Below are positions 1 to 7,996 of a DNA stretch of 50,973 bases, piece after piece (positions within the stretch are counted from its first letter, which is position 1; each line of letters opens with the position of its first letter). The stretch is from Leptolyngbyaceae cyanobacterium RM1_1_2. Lineage in GTDB: Bacteria > Cyanobacteriota > Cyanobacteriia > Phormidesmidales > Phormidesmidaceae. The notes under the pieces are model-generated. The model was not told the origin of the DNA, searched no databases, and worked only from the letters and a program-made list of their open reading frames with translations. The DNA lies in NCBI GenBank assembly GCA_012032345.1, contig JAAUQI010000035.1, forward strand, positions 1-50,973, given 5' to 3'. The position numbers and the translations under genes were made by a program.

Positions 1-2
1 AC

Positions 3-146
3 ACCCAGGGCCAGCTCTCTCAGGCAGGCTATGCCGAAATGCTGCGCTGGACAGACCTCTTTAGCCTAACCAACGGCCAGCTCATCATCACCCCTGGCCC
101 CAGCGATGTCATGAGTATGCTGGTGAAGCTGGTGCATCTGGTGTAG
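3..146 (+). CDS. C-terminal fragment of an unidentified protein
   Basis: An open frame enters from the left edge and ends at TAG 144-146, giving about 47 residues. It contains a segment resembling the last strands of META-like secreted proteins (RWTD, LTNGQLII), but this is too little for a family call. The start lies outside the window. The next gene downstream is on the opposite strand, so the two converge around 147-332. What is seen is only an open frame with cyanobacterial-looking codon use, so the function is unknown. Confidence 0.45.
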   Translation, partial: TQGQLSQAGYAEMLRWTDLFSLTNGQLIITPGPSDVMSMLVKLVHLV

Positions 147-332
147 GCAACTGATTTTGGCTCCGCTCAGCCAGTTCTCTGAGCGGAGCCGTAGCCGGTC
201 ACAGATAGACGACCTCTGTCAAAATCAGTTCTTCAATGCGAGATTTTTAGCCATTTTTATGCACCAGATTAACCTTGATCTCTAGATAGTCAAGCTAGTA
301 GATAGTCGGCTGATTTATTAGCGTTTGAAACC

Positions 333-1118
333 CTAACAGCCACCCGGCGGCAAAACAGATCCGGCATTGATGCGGTTGAGAGAACCTAAATTAAGAATAG
401 CGCTGTTGTAACGTATGGTCTCAGAGGTAAGCTCTCGTCCGCGACGTACCTGGAGGAGGCCGCTGGGGCCAAAGCTGGTAAAGGTTTCTCCAGAGCTGAT
501 GACGCTAATAGGATCGGCCCCGGCGTCGCCGCGCTGCAGCGCCGTCCCTGTCACCGTGTTGCCATTAACCTGACCCTGCAGGCAAATAGATTGCCCGTCT
601 ATGTAAGAGAAAGTTCCGGTGATGGCGTTGCCCTGCTTGCGAAAAAGAAACAAAACACCCCCCTGGGCTAATAGCGTTTGATTCGAGACGATCGCACTGC
701 TAGCCGTGCCGTTCCAATAGCGGTAGTTGCCGTCAGCAAGGCTTTGCATCGGGGCCATTGCCGATGGGGCTGGGTTTGGCATTGGCTCTGAAATCACCTC
801 GGCCTGTGTAATCAGCATGACCTGCTCACTCTCGGAACATTCAGGATTACCCTGACAGGACTCAGCAATGATACTGGCTGTTTCGTAGGTAAACTCAACT
901 CGCTGACCCACCAGATCTTGCTCACAGATCTCGAAATCTGCAAACCGAGTAAATATTGCACCGCTGTCGTCTGCGATTTCTACATAACAGGCGCGATCGC
1001 CAGAAGTCAGGCTTTGCACCGTGCCCGTTGTCGGCTGAGCCTTAACAGGAGAAATGCCTGACACAATTGGGGTAACCAGTGCGATCGCGGCGGCTAGGTA
1101 AGTGCTTTTTTTCAACAT
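333..1118 (-). CDS. Secreted hypothetical protein, 261 aa
   Basis: I do not recognise a family. Residues 1-27 form a clear Sec signal peptide: MLKK, a hydrophobic stretch, then a VKAQ cleavage region, so the protein is probably periplasmic or exported. The mature part has an N-terminal beta-rich segment with several Cys residues (about 44-100), a Pro-rich linker near 112-125, and a second beta-rich segment (about 130-215) with a glycine-rich, lipocalin-like strand pattern. It ends in GGC. It is transcribed divergently from the Nit1C cluster across a 407-bp spacer. The start ATG at 1116-1118 is directly followed by the signal peptide, which supports it. No operon partner is visible downstream. 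Confidence 0.75.
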   Translation of the reverse strand: MLKKSTYLAAAIALVTPIVSGISPVKAQPTTGTVQSLTSGDRACYVEIADDSGAIFTRFADFEICEQDLVGQRVEFTYETASIIAESCQGNPECSESEQVMLITQAEVISEPMPNPAPSAMAPMQSLADGNYRYWNGTASSAIVSNQTLLAQGGVLFLFRKQGNAITGTFSYIDGQSICLQGQVNGNTVTGTALQRGDAGADPISVISSGETFTSFGPSGLLQVRRGRELTSETIRYNSAILNLGSLNRINAGSVLPPGGC

Positions 1119-1420
1119 AGTAAAAGTCTGATAGGTTAATGAATCAAATTATTAAACCGGCAAAAGATCTACAGATTGACCGCAGGCTGTTTAATTGCAG
1201 TTCTCTGCAAATCAGGACAAAAAACCAGGGCAGACAGTTCAAGGCAGATCCGTGACTGTATTCAACATACGTGAATCTGGCGACAGCCATTCTTTTGCTT
1301 AAGGAAAGGTTGCATGATTGGGTTAACCTATCACTTTAAACAGGGATATCTGACGCGATCGCCCCTGCAAACCCTTCAAATTTAGGTCACCCTGTTCATT
1401 GCGGTAGACATTGGCTTTTT

Positions 1421-1434
1421 GTAATTATTGATAC
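1421..1434 (+). promoter_or_regulatory. NtcA binding site, consensus GTA-N8-TAC
   Basis: The bases read GTA, eight bases, TAC, an exact match to the cyanobacterial NtcA consensus. It lies 91 bp before the first gene of the Nit1C cluster. A TAN3T -10 box follows after 22 bp, the spacing known for NtcA-activated (class II) promoters. This implies activation under nitrogen limitation, which fits the 'nitrogen starvation response' names of the downstream families. Binding itself is inferred. Confidence 0.8.
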
Positions 1435-1456
1435 GCGAGACCCTAAATCGGGCGTT

Positions 1457-1462
1457 TAAGTT
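1457..1462 (+). promoter_or_regulatory. -10 box of the NtcA-dependent promoter
   Basis: TAAGTT fits the TAN3T form and starts 22 bp after the end of the NtcA site. It would place the transcription start near 1468-1471 and give an untranslated leader of roughly 55 nt before the ATG at 1526. Confidence 0.6.
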
Positions 1463-1525
1463 TTTCAGGAGCGATGCTAACCTCTGGCGATCGCTAATGG
1501 CAACCTCTTTTAAGGAATTTGCACC

Positions 1526-2008
1526 ATGCCTGAAGTAACCGCTCCCGCCCACAAAGCGGGTGACTTCTTTGTAGATTACGAAGAAAAAGTTTTTCCTGAC
1601 GTCAAAGCCGAACCCGGTGAGAAAGCGCTGGTCACCTTTCACACCGTTGCCTTTGAAGGGTCAATTGGCCTAGTGAATCTGCTGCAGGCGACTCGCCTGA
1701 TTCGCAAAGGCTTTGACACCTCAGTTTTGCTCTATGGCCCCGGCGTTACCCTGGGCGTTCAGCGGGGCTTTCCTAAAATTGGCGACGAGGCTTTTCCAGG
1801 TCATCAGGCCATGAACAATCAGCTAGTCAAAATTATGGAAGAAGGCGGCAAAGTCTATGCCTGCCGTTTTGCCTTGCAGGCGCTTTATGGTCATGGCGAA
1901 CCCTCTTTGATCCCCGGCATTAAACCGATCAGTCCCCTAGACGTGCTGGATCTGGCCCTGATACACCGCAAAGAAGGAGCCTTTGTTCTAGATACCTGGA
2001 CGATGTAG
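1526..2008 (+). CDS. MSMEG_0572/Sll0783 family nitrogen-starvation response protein
   Basis: This 160-aa protein is the first gene of the Nit1C cluster. It has a DsrE-like alpha/beta fold with no membrane segments: a [12 protein letters not shown] region, then [16 protein letters not shown], then [13 protein letters not shown]. It matches the Sll0783/MSMEG_0572 family by sequence character and by neighbours. In Synechocystis the homologue is induced under nitrogen starvation and is needed for normal polyhydroxybutyrate build-up; its biochemical activity is not settled. The start ATG is preceded by AAGGA at good spacing and lies 91 bp after the NtcA site, so it leads the operon. The nitrilase follows after 70 bp. 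Family assignment is confident; the reaction is unknown. Confidence 0.9.
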   Translation: MPEVTAPAHKAGDFFVDYEEKVFPDVKAEPGEKALVTFHTVAFEGSIGLVNLLQATRLIRKGFDTSVLLYGPGVTLGVQRGFPKIGDEAFPGHQAMNNQLVKIMEEGGKVYACRFALQALYGHGEPSLIPGIKPISPLDVLDLALIHRKEGAFVLDTWTM

Positions 2009-2078
2009 GCTCCCTCACAAGGCCAAATCCGGCACTACGGCTGATTGATGGTTTCCTGTAGAAGCTCAGAGAATTGCT

Positions 2079-3113
2079 ATGGACTATACCAAAACGGTGC
2101 GGGCAGCGGCAGCTCAGCTTAGCCCGGTGCTGCACAGCCGCGAGGGCACGACGGAAAAAGTGCTAGAAGCGATCGCCGAGGCCGCTAGCTCTGGGGTGGA
2201 GCTGATCGTTTTTCCCGAAACCTTGATTCCCTACTATCCGTACTTTTCGTTTGTGCAGCCGCCGGTTTTGATGGGCAAAGCCCACATGCAGCTCTACGAA
2301 CAGGCAGTGGAGGTACCCGGCCCCGTTACCGATGCCATCAGCCGCGCCGCCCGGTCTTACAGCATGGTGGTGGTGGTCGGGGTGAATGAGCGAGAGGGCG
2401 GCTCTCTCTACAACACCCAGCTAATCTTTGACGCCGACGGTACCCTGCTGCTAAAACGGCGCAAAATCACTCCCACCTACCACGAGCGCATGGTTTGGGG
2501 CCAGGGGGATGGCGCAGGCTTGAAGGTGCTAGAAACTGCCGCAGGCCGGGTGGGTGCTCTAGCCTGCTGGGAGCACTACAACCCGCTGGCTCGCTTTGCG
2601 CTGATGGCCCAGCATGAGCAGATTCACTGCAGCCAGTTTCCAGGATCAATGGTGGGGCAAATTTTTGCCGACCAGATGGCTGTGACCCTGCGCCATCATG
2701 CTCTAGAGTCGGGCTGCTTTGTCGTCAATGCAACAGGCTGGCTCACACCAGAGCAAAAGCAGCAGATCACCCCCGATGAAAACCTGCAAAAAGCTCTCAG
2801 CGGCGGCTGCTATAGCGCCATTATTAGCCCAGAAGGGGTGCCCCTATGCAACCCGATCGCAGAAGGCGAAGGGCTGGCGATCGCTGAGCTAGATTTTTCC
2901 CTGATTACCAAGCGCAAACGCATGATGGACTCGGTCGGCCACTATGCCCGTCCCGATCTGCTGCAGCTCAGGCACACCGCCAGTCAGTGGTCAGTTTTAG
3001 ACACTGAGGGCACTGCGCCAGTGGCCTCTGGGCTACCGAATTTCTCGAATTTCTCGAATCTCTCTGAGGCCGCTGCTGCCCCACTGCCCAAACCTCATAC
3101 TCAGCAGTCCTAA
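2079..3113 (+). CDS. Nit1-type nitrilase
   Basis: This 344-aa carbon-nitrogen hydrolase would hydrolyse a nitrile to a carboxylate plus ammonia. The catalytic triad is visible: Glu in [10 protein letters not shown] (about residue 47), Lys in [15 protein letters not shown] (about 129), and Cys in [11 protein letters not shown] (about 163). The length matches nitrilase clade 1, and the CWEHY and HERMVWG motifs are typical of true nitrilases rather than amidases. The last 30 or so residues are Ser/Ala/Pro-rich and include a short repeat (NFSNFSNL). Within Nit1C it is the best understood enzyme; the cluster has been linked experimentally to growth on cyanide in Pseudomonas. The natural substrate in cyanobacteria is not established. 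Confidence 0.93.
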   Translation: MDYTKTVRAAAAQLSPVLHSREGTTEKVLEAIAEAASSGVELIVFPETLIPYYPYFSFVQPPVLMGKAHMQLYEQAVEVPGPVTDAISRAARSYSMVVVVGVNEREGGSLYNTQLIFDADGTLLLKRRKITPTYHERMVWGQGDGAGLKVLETAAGRVGALACWEHYNPLARFALMAQHEQIHCSQFPGSMVGQIFADQMAVTLRHHALESGCFVVNATGWLTPEQKQQITPDENLQKALSGGCYSAIISPEGVPLCNPIAEGEGLAIAELDFSLITKRKRMMDSVGHYARPDLLQLRHTASQWSVLDTEGTAPVASGLPNFSNFSNLSEAAAAPLPKPHTQQS

Positions 3114-3158
3114 ATCATTCTGCCAGACCCTGATTCAAACCTGCCTCACCGATCGATT

Positions 3159-4244
3159 ATGAACAAACAACGCTTAATTACCGAACTTCAGACCCACGGC
3201 CTGAAGCTCATTGACCCCACCCTAGGGGCAGCAGGTCGCAAAGGCGGGGCGGGGCCATCTGACCACAAGGCAGTGACGATTGAGGGCACCACCGTGATGG
3301 TGCCGATCTATACGGGGACGGCGGCCCAGTCCCCCTACAGCGCCCAGATTCAGCCCGATCGCTCCGTGCAGCTAAAGCAGATGAATCAGGCGATCGCGCC
3401 CATCAGCTTCCCCGAGCAGCCCCAGTTTTACCGCCTGAGTACGGCTGACGGCATCCCCTACTGGAAAATTGCCCTGCTCCACAGCCGCAATGTGTTGGCG
3501 ACTACGGTGCTGCAGACCTGCAGACGCTACCGCGATCCGGCGACCGCCTGCCAGTTTTGCGCGATTGAGCAATCTTTAGAGGCTGGTCGCACCTTGGCTC
3601 GCAAAACGCCAGAGCAGCTAGCCGAAGTGGCCGAGGCTGCTGTGCGACTCGATGGCGTCAAGCACATGATCATGACCACAGGGACGCCCCATACCCGCGA
3701 TCGCGGCGCAGCCTACTTGACCGACTGTGCTAAAGCAATCAGGGCGCGAGTTAATCTGCCGATCCAGGCCCAGTGCGAACCCCCCGACGACTTTGTCTGG
3801 TTTGAGCGGCTGCAGGCTGCTGGTGTGGACAGCCTGGGAATGCACTTAGAAGCAGTTGATCCGGCCATTCGAGCCAGGGTAATGCCGGGAAAGGCGGAGG
3901 TGCCGCTGGCTAAATATTTTGATGCCTTTGCCGCAGCCGTCAGGGTCTTTGGCTGGGGTCAGGTGAGTACCTATCTGCTGGCGGGTTTAGGCGATAGTCT
4001 AAAAGATTTGGTAGCCACCTGCGATCGCCTGATTGCTCTGGGGGTCTATCCCTTTGTGGTTCCCTTTGTGCCGATTACAGGCACGCCCCTGGCTAACCAT
4101 CCTGCGCCTGAGAGCGACTTTATGCTGACGCTGTATCAGCAGGTCGGAGCGCTGCTAATCCAGGCTGATATGTCTTCAGCCGAGATCAAAGCAGGCTGTG
4201 CCAAGTGCGGTGCCTGCTCAGCCCTATCCACCTTCGAGCGCTAG
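3159..4244 (+). CDS. MSMEG_0568 family radical SAM protein
   Basis: This 361-aa protein is a radical S-adenosylmethionine enzyme of the Nit1C cluster. The cluster-binding cysteines are unusually spaced, C-x9-C-x2-C, in the stretch around residues 113-128 (TCRRYRD... ACQFC). Next come a GTPHTRDRG loop and a TIM-barrel-like core with HLEAVDP and TYLLAGLGDS. The C terminus carries a second cysteine motif, C-x2-C-x2-C (GCAKCGACSA), which could bind a further metal or auxiliary cluster. It follows the nitrilase after 45 bp in the same operon. The reaction is unknown. A 197-bp repeat-filled gap separates it from the next gene, which is unusual for this otherwise tight cluster. Confidence 0.9.
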   Translation: MNKQRLITELQTHGLKLIDPTLGAAGRKGGAGPSDHKAVTIEGTTVMVPIYTGTAAQSPYSAQIQPDRSVQLKQMNQAIAPISFPEQPQFYRLSTADGIPYWKIALLHSRNVLATTVLQTCRRYRDPATACQFCAIEQSLEAGRTLARKTPEQLAEVAEAAVRLDGVKHMIMTTGTPHTRDRGAAYLTDCAKAIRARVNLPIQAQCEPPDDFVWFERLQAAGVDSLGMHLEAVDPAIRARVMPGKAEVPLAKYFDAFAAAVRVFGWGQVSTYLLAGLGDSLKDLVATCDRLIALGVYPFVVPFVPITGTPLANHPAPESDFMLTLYQQVGALLIQADMSSAEIKAGCAKCGACSALSTFER

Positions 4245-4304
4245 GCTCGTTCGTAGTCAGTGCTTCAGTGCTGCGCTCGTTCGTAGTCAGTGCTTCAGCG
4301 CTGA
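4245..4304 (+). repeat. Two tandem 30-bp repeats directly after the radical SAM gene
   Basis: Two near-identical 30-bp units (4245-4274 and 4275-4304) each contain GTTCGTAGTCAGTGCTTCAG. They start at the base after the stop codon. Their sequence is close to the reverse complement of the AGCGCTAAAGCGCTCACTACGAAC units at 4317-4408, so the region can fold into stems. They resemble the small dispersed palindromic repeats common in cyanobacterial intergenic DNA. Confidence 0.75.
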
Positions 4305-4314
4305 GGTGATTGGA

Positions 4315-4444
4315 TTTAGCGCTAAAGCGCTCACTACGAACTTAAAATTAAAAACTTTCCCAAAGTGTCCATCCCATGATCTTTAGCGCTAAAGCGCTCA
4401 CTACGAACTTAAAATTAAAAACTTCCCCAAAGCGTCATCCCATG
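4315..4444 (+). repeat. Imperfect tandem duplication (66-67 bp) containing a duplicated start-codon context
   Basis: Two copies begin at 4315 and 4382. Each holds the self-complementary core AGCGCTAAAGCGCT, then CACTACGAAC, an A/T-rich run, and CATCCCATG. The second CATCCCATG supplies the likely start of the GNAT gene (ATG 4442). The first supplies a decoy ATG at 4376 in the same frame. The copies differ by a few substitutions and one base of length. Confidence 0.8.
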
Positions 4445-4948
4445 CCCCAAGACCCTTACCGCTTTGAACTTGCGCGATCGCCTATAGAAATTCAGGCTTA
4501 CTTTGACCTGCGACAGGCAATTTTTTGCCAGGAACAGGGTTTATTTGATGGTGACGATGAAGATGAGACTGACGCAGTGGCCTATCCGATTGTTGCTCTA
4601 GATCAGGCTCAGCAGGTGGTCGGCATTGTCCGCATCTATGAAACGGCTGTGCGGCACTGGTACGGCGGACGCTTAGGCGTGCATCCTGACTATCGACGGG
4701 TGGGGCGCATTGGCAAAGGGCTGGTTGATAAAGCCGTGACTACAGCCAATGCCTGGGGCTGCGATCGCTTTCTCGCCACCGTGCAAACTCAAAACGTCCG
4801 CTTCTTTCGGCGGCTGCACTGGGCCTCGTTAGAAGAAATCACCCTCTGCGATCGCCCCCATCACCTGATGCAGGCCGACCTCAGTTACTATCCTGCCAGC
4901 CCAGAAGCCCGACCCAGACAGCAAGCGCGATCGCGCCAGATTTCGTGA
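4442..4948 (+). CDS. MSMEG_0567-N/Sll0786 family GNAT acetyltransferase
   Basis: This protein of about 168 aa with a GCN5-related N-acetyltransferase fold is part of the Nit1C cluster. The acetyl-CoA binding region is visible in the stretch RLGVHPDYRRVGRIGKGL (the R/Q-x-x-G-x-G/A loop). Upstream are the typical strands around VVGIVRIYE, and a later strand carries RFLATVQTQNVRFF. I chose ATG 4442 over the in-frame ATG 4376 because the upstream 22 codons lie entirely inside a duplicated intergenic repeat. The stop overlaps the next gene (TGATG), indicating translational coupling. In actinobacteria this domain is fused to the next one; here they are separate genes. Substrate unknown. Confidence 0.88.
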   Translation: MPQDPYRFELARSPIEIQAYFDLRQAIFCQEQGLFDGDDEDETDAVAYPIVALDQAQQVVGIVRIYETAVRHWYGGRLGVHPDYRRVGRIGKGLVDKAVTTANAWGCDRFLATVQTQNVRFFRRLHWASLEEITLCDRPHHLMQADLSYYPASPEARPRQQARSRQIS

Positions 4949-5901
4949 TGCTGAGCCAACTGGCGGCTGAACTGCGACAGGCTGTGGGTATTCGGCAGAA
5001 GCAGGCAATTCAGGCTGTGTCAAAGCGTCTGCCCTGGGCTAGTTCAGAGTCCTCAATTTTGCTAGGGGATGACTGCGCTGCCATCCCTGACGGGCAGGGC
5101 TATCTGCTGCTGGCTGCCGAGGGCATCTGGCCGACCCTGGTAGAGACAGATCCTTGGTTTGCCGGGTGGTGTTCGGTGCTGGTCAACGTCAGCGACATTT
5201 ACGCGATGGGCGGACGCCCGATTGCAGTGGTCGATACCCTGTGGAGTCAGTCAGAAGCGGCGGCAGTGCCGCTTTGGGACGGCATGATTGCGGCGGCTCA
5301 GGTTTTTGCCGTACCGATTGTGGGCGGCCATACAAGCTGTCAAAGCCCCTACAATGCGCTGTCTGTGGCGATTTTGGGCAGAGCGCAGGCACTGATCACC
5401 AGCTTTAGCGCTCAGCCGGGAGATTGCCTGCTGCTGGTCAGCAACTTCCACGGCAGAGCGCACCCTGACCATCTGTTTTGGGACGCGGCGACCCAGGCTG
5501 ATCCGGTAGCGCTGCGATCGCACCTGGGGCTGCTGCCTCAGCTAGCCGAGACGGGCCTGTGTGATGCGGGCAAAGACATTAGCATGGGCGGCCTCATCGG
5601 TACTTTGCTGATGCTGCTAGAAACCTCTGGCTGTGGGGCCGTACTGGATCTCAACCGGGTGCCCGCTCCGGCAGGGTTAGATCTAAAGCAGTGGCTGCTC
5701 AGCTTTCCCAGCTATGGTTTTTTGCTGAGCGTTCGGCCCGACTGCGTTAGGCCGGTGCAGGCGCTGTTTCGGCCTCATGAGCTGATCTGTGCTGAGGTGG
5801 GTCAAGTCACAGGCGATCGCGCTTTGATGCTGACCCTGGCAGAGGAATCGCTTTGTTTTTGGGATTTGGCTCAGGCAGCACTGACAGGTTTTGGAGGCTA
5901 A
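4948..5901 (+). CDS. Sll0787 family AIR-synthase-related protein
   Basis: This 317-aa protein resembles the PurM/ThiL (AIR synthase-like) ATP-binding fold. Typical features are an early acidic motif LLGDDCAAIPDG, an NVSDIYAMGGRP motif matching the ThiL/HypE core, and GKDISMGGLIGTLLMLLE near residues 210-230. It corresponds to the C-terminal half of the fused MSMEG_0567 protein. ATG 4948 (or GTG 4945) overlaps the GNAT stop codon, so translation is coupled and the two products may act together. It probably uses ATP to activate a carboxyl or amide group, but the substrate is unknown. The next gene starts within two bases of its stop. Confidence 0.88.
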   Translation: MLSQLAAELRQAVGIRQKQAIQAVSKRLPWASSESSILLGDDCAAIPDGQGYLLLAAEGIWPTLVETDPWFAGWCSVLVNVSDIYAMGGRPIAVVDTLWSQSEAAAVPLWDGMIAAAQVFAVPIVGGHTSCQSPYNALSVAILGRAQALITSFSAQPGDCLLLVSNFHGRAHPDHLFWDAATQADPVALRSHLGLLPQLAETGLCDAGKDISMGGLIGTLLMLLETSGCGAVLDLNRVPAPAGLDLKQWLLSFPSYGFLLSVRPDCVRPVQALFRPHELICAEVGQVTGDRALMLTLAEESLCFWDLAQAALTGFGG

Positions 5902-5902
5902 G

Positions 5903-7069
5903 ATGACGCCGACGCTCAAGATTGCGCTCCTCACCTACTCCACCAAGCCCAGGGGCAGCGTCATTCATACGCTAGAGCTGGCTAATGCCCTCTCGGCTCT
6001 GGGACATCAGGTCTGTGTCTATGCCCTGGATAAAGACAGCAGCGGTTTTGATTGGGATCTGGCCTGTGAATGCTGCCTGATAGCGGCTCGGCCTGCGGCT
6101 GACGCCATAGACTTGCTCATTCACCAGCGGATTCAAGAATTTATGGAGGCTTTGCAGTCTGGCCGCCGCTACGATCTCTATCATGCTCAAGACTGTATTG
6201 GGGCCAATGCCTTAATTCAGCTACGGCAGGCTCAGTCAGGCTTTGGCCCAATTGTGCGCACGGTACACCATATTGAAGGTTTTTCCAGCCCCTACCTGCA
6301 GCAGTGCCAGGAAAAGTCCATTCGCCTGCCAGATCTGTGTCTGTGCGTTAGCGATCGCTGGCAGCAAGTCTTGGCCCAAGACTATGGCATTCACGCACCT
6401 AAAGTCTTAAACGGTATCGATCTTCGGCGCTTTTCACCCCAGCCCAGCGGCCAAGAAGCTTTAATCAGGCAGCGATACGGCATCACTACCCGGCCAACTT
6501 TTCTCACCGTGGGTGGCATTGAGCCTCGCAAAAACTCAGTGGCCCTATTGCAGGCATTTGCCCAGGTGCGGCAGCAGCTCCCGACCGCGCAGCTTATAGT
6601 AGCCGGGGGCGCGACCCTGTTTGACTATCAGCCCTATCGACAGCAGTTTTTTCAACTGGCAGAGCAGCTAAGCATCGTTTTAGGCGAGTCGCTACTCTTA
6701 CCCGGCGTGATTCCGCAGGCAGATTTGCCTGCGCTCTACCGCAGCGCTGATGTTTTTGTTTTTCCTTCGACTCGGGAAGGCTGGGGGCTAGTCGTGCTAG
6801 AGGCGATCGCCTGCGGACTGCCTGTGATCACCTCTAACCAAGGGCCATTTACTGAGTTTCTGTCTCCTCATCAGGCCGCTCTGGTCAACCCAAAAGATGC
6901 AGGCGCGATCGCCAAAGCGATGCTCAGGCTGGTGAACCCTTATGTTGCCGATTTTTTAGTCAGCAGCAGCCAGCGGATTTTGCGGCAGTATACCTGGCAG
7001 CGATCGGCACAGATGCACCTAGACGCCTATGCCAAAATAATGACGCTGCCAGCACAGTTTCAAACCTAA
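5903..7069 (+). CDS. MSMEG_0565 family glycosyltransferase
   Basis: This glycosyltransferase of about 388 aa has the GT4/GT-B fold. The N-terminal half includes a Gly-rich start region (TKPRGSVIHTLELANAL) and HHIEGFSSP. The C-terminal half has FLTVGGIEPRKN, then DVFVFPSTREGWGLVVLEA, the E-x7-E donor-sugar motif, then SNQGPFTE. The start is decided by a GGAGG box at 5893-5897, five bases before ATG 5903; an upstream TTG (5891) is less likely. It is a regular Nit1C member and may attach a sugar to the pathway's product or intermediate. Donor and acceptor are unknown. The next gene follows after 12 bp. Confidence 0.88.
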   Translation: MTPTLKIALLTYSTKPRGSVIHTLELANALSALGHQVCVYALDKDSSGFDWDLACECCLIAARPAADAIDLLIHQRIQEFMEALQSGRRYDLYHAQDCIGANALIQLRQAQSGFGPIVRTVHHIEGFSSPYLQQCQEKSIRLPDLCLCVSDRWQQVLAQDYGIHAPKVLNGIDLRRFSPQPSGQEALIRQRYGITTRPTFLTVGGIEPRKNSVALLQAFAQVRQQLPTAQLIVAGGATLFDYQPYRQQFFQLAEQLSIVLGESLLLPGVIPQADLPALYRSADVFVFPSTREGWGLVVLEAIACGLPVITSNQGPFTEFLSPHQAALVNPKDAGAIAKAMLRLVNPYVADFLVSSSQRILRQYTWQRSAQMHLDAYAKIMTLPAQFQT

Positions 7070-7081
7070 TCTAAGAAGACC

Positions 7082-7366
7082 ATGCCTGAAATTCGCTTCC
7101 AGATTCAATGGCCCGACGGCTCTGAAGAGGTTTGTTATTCCCCGTCTTTAGTTGTTAAAGACTACTTTGAGCCAGGGCAAACCTATGAACTAGACGACTT
7201 TGTCACGCGATCGCGGCAGGCACTAAACATAGCCAGCGATCGGGTTCTGGCAAAATATGGTAGACCCTGCGGCCTTGCTCTAGGACAGCTCCAGCAAATC
7301 GAAGCTACCGCCACCCACTATCAGCAGCTCAGCAACCCTAAAGTGCGGGTGGTGCAGTTTTGCTAG
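7082..7366 (+). CDS. MSMEG_0570 family nitrogen-starvation response protein
   Basis: This small protein of 94 aa begins MPEIRFQIQWPDGSEE and has SPSLVVKDYFEPGQ in the middle, matching the MSMEG_0570 family that closes the Nit1C cluster. There are no membrane segments and no catalytic motifs I can recognise. It is co-directional with the glycosyltransferase (12-bp gap) and is probably the last gene of the NtcA-driven operon. The flavoprotein usually found with this cluster (MSMEG_0569/Slr0801 type) is not in this window. A dispersed repeat follows at 7399. Confidence 0.88.
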   Translation: MPEIRFQIQWPDGSEEVCYSPSLVVKDYFEPGQTYELDDFVTRSRQALNIASDRVLAKYGRPCGLALGQLQQIEATATHYQQLSNPKVRVVQFC

Positions 7367-7398
7367 CGTCAAATTCGCCAGCCGCCCCCAAATTCTCG

Positions 7399-7501
7399 TA
7401 CAGCAAACCGCAGTTTGGTTAGGACAACTCAGATCGCTGAAGCTTTAAGTGACCGGTATCTTATTCATCCTTCTGCCCTCATCCTTCTGCCTTTCGCTAT
7501 A
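7399..7501 (+). repeat. Dispersed repeat, copy 1, with near-palindromic ends
   Basis: This element of about 103 bp starts TACAGCAAACCGCAGTTTGG and ends CTTTCGCTATA. The same element, about 85% alike, recurs at 12618-12713. Its ends are roughly inverted (TATAGCAAA against TTTCGCTATA). Inside are a small hairpin (CAAAC/GTTTG) and repeated CATCCTTCTG units. It lies in the leader of the yqeY gene and is not coding. Confidence 0.8.
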
Positions 7502-7537
7502 GGATCTGCTCATGCCACCCCGCTAGAGGAAACACTC

Positions 7538-7996
7538 ATGGGCTTAAAAGAGCAGATTAACGAAGACATCAAGACTGCGATGAAAGCCAAAGACAAAATT
7601 CGCCTAGAGACCGTTCGCAGCATCAAAAAAGTCATCATTGAAAAAGAGTCCAGCGTGCGTCCCCAGGGGCAAGATGCCCTGACTGAAGCACAAGAGCTTG
7701 AAATTCTCACCCAGCTTGCCAAGCAAAGGCGCGACGCGATCGACCAGTACCAGCAGGCTGGCCGGGAAGAACTAGCTGAGCAAGAAGCCCAAGAGCTAGC
7801 AATTTTAGAAGAGTACCTGCCCCAGCAGCTTTCTGACGAGGAGATTGCGGCAGTAATTGATCAGCTGATGGCAGAGACGGGGGCTAATTCTGCAAAAGAT
7901 ATGGGCAAGGTCATGGGGCCTGCTATGCAGCAGCTCAAGGGCAAAGCCGATGGCAAAAAGGTGCAGGATATGGTGAAAGCAAAACTGGCAGGCTGA
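7538..7996 (+). CDS. GatB/YqeY domain-containing protein
   Basis: A 152-aa helical protein of the YqeY family, related to the tail domain of the amidotransferase subunit GatB. The first stretch (MGLKEQINEDIKTAMKAKDK) and the middle motif EEYLPQQLSDEEI are characteristic, and the end reads DMGKVMGPAMQQLKGKADG. The family may bind tRNA, but its role as a stand-alone protein is unclear. I chose ATG 7538 because AGAGGA lies just upstream (7525-7530) and the family starts here. An in-frame opening from 7415 runs through a dispersed repeat and is not part of the protein. A likely terminator follows at 8058. Confidence 0.92.
   Translation: MGLKEQINEDIKTAMKAKDKIRLETVRSIKKVIIEKESSVRPQGQDALTEAQELEILTQLAKQRRDAIDQYQQAGREELAEQEAQELAILEEYLPQQLSDEEIAAVIDQLMAETGANSAKDMGKVMGPAMQQLKGKADGKKVQDMVKAKLAG

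Larger units (their letters stand above)
1119..1525. other. Divergent intergenic region upstream of the Nit1C cluster
   Basis: A 407-bp spacer separates two divergently transcribed genes. It contains the NtcA-type site at 1421-1434 and its -10 box at 1457-1462, both annotated separately. An AAGGA ribosome binding site lies just before the ATG at 1526. I see no credible gene here: the reverse reading frame at 1382-1642 mostly mirrors the downstream gene. Confidence 0.6.
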
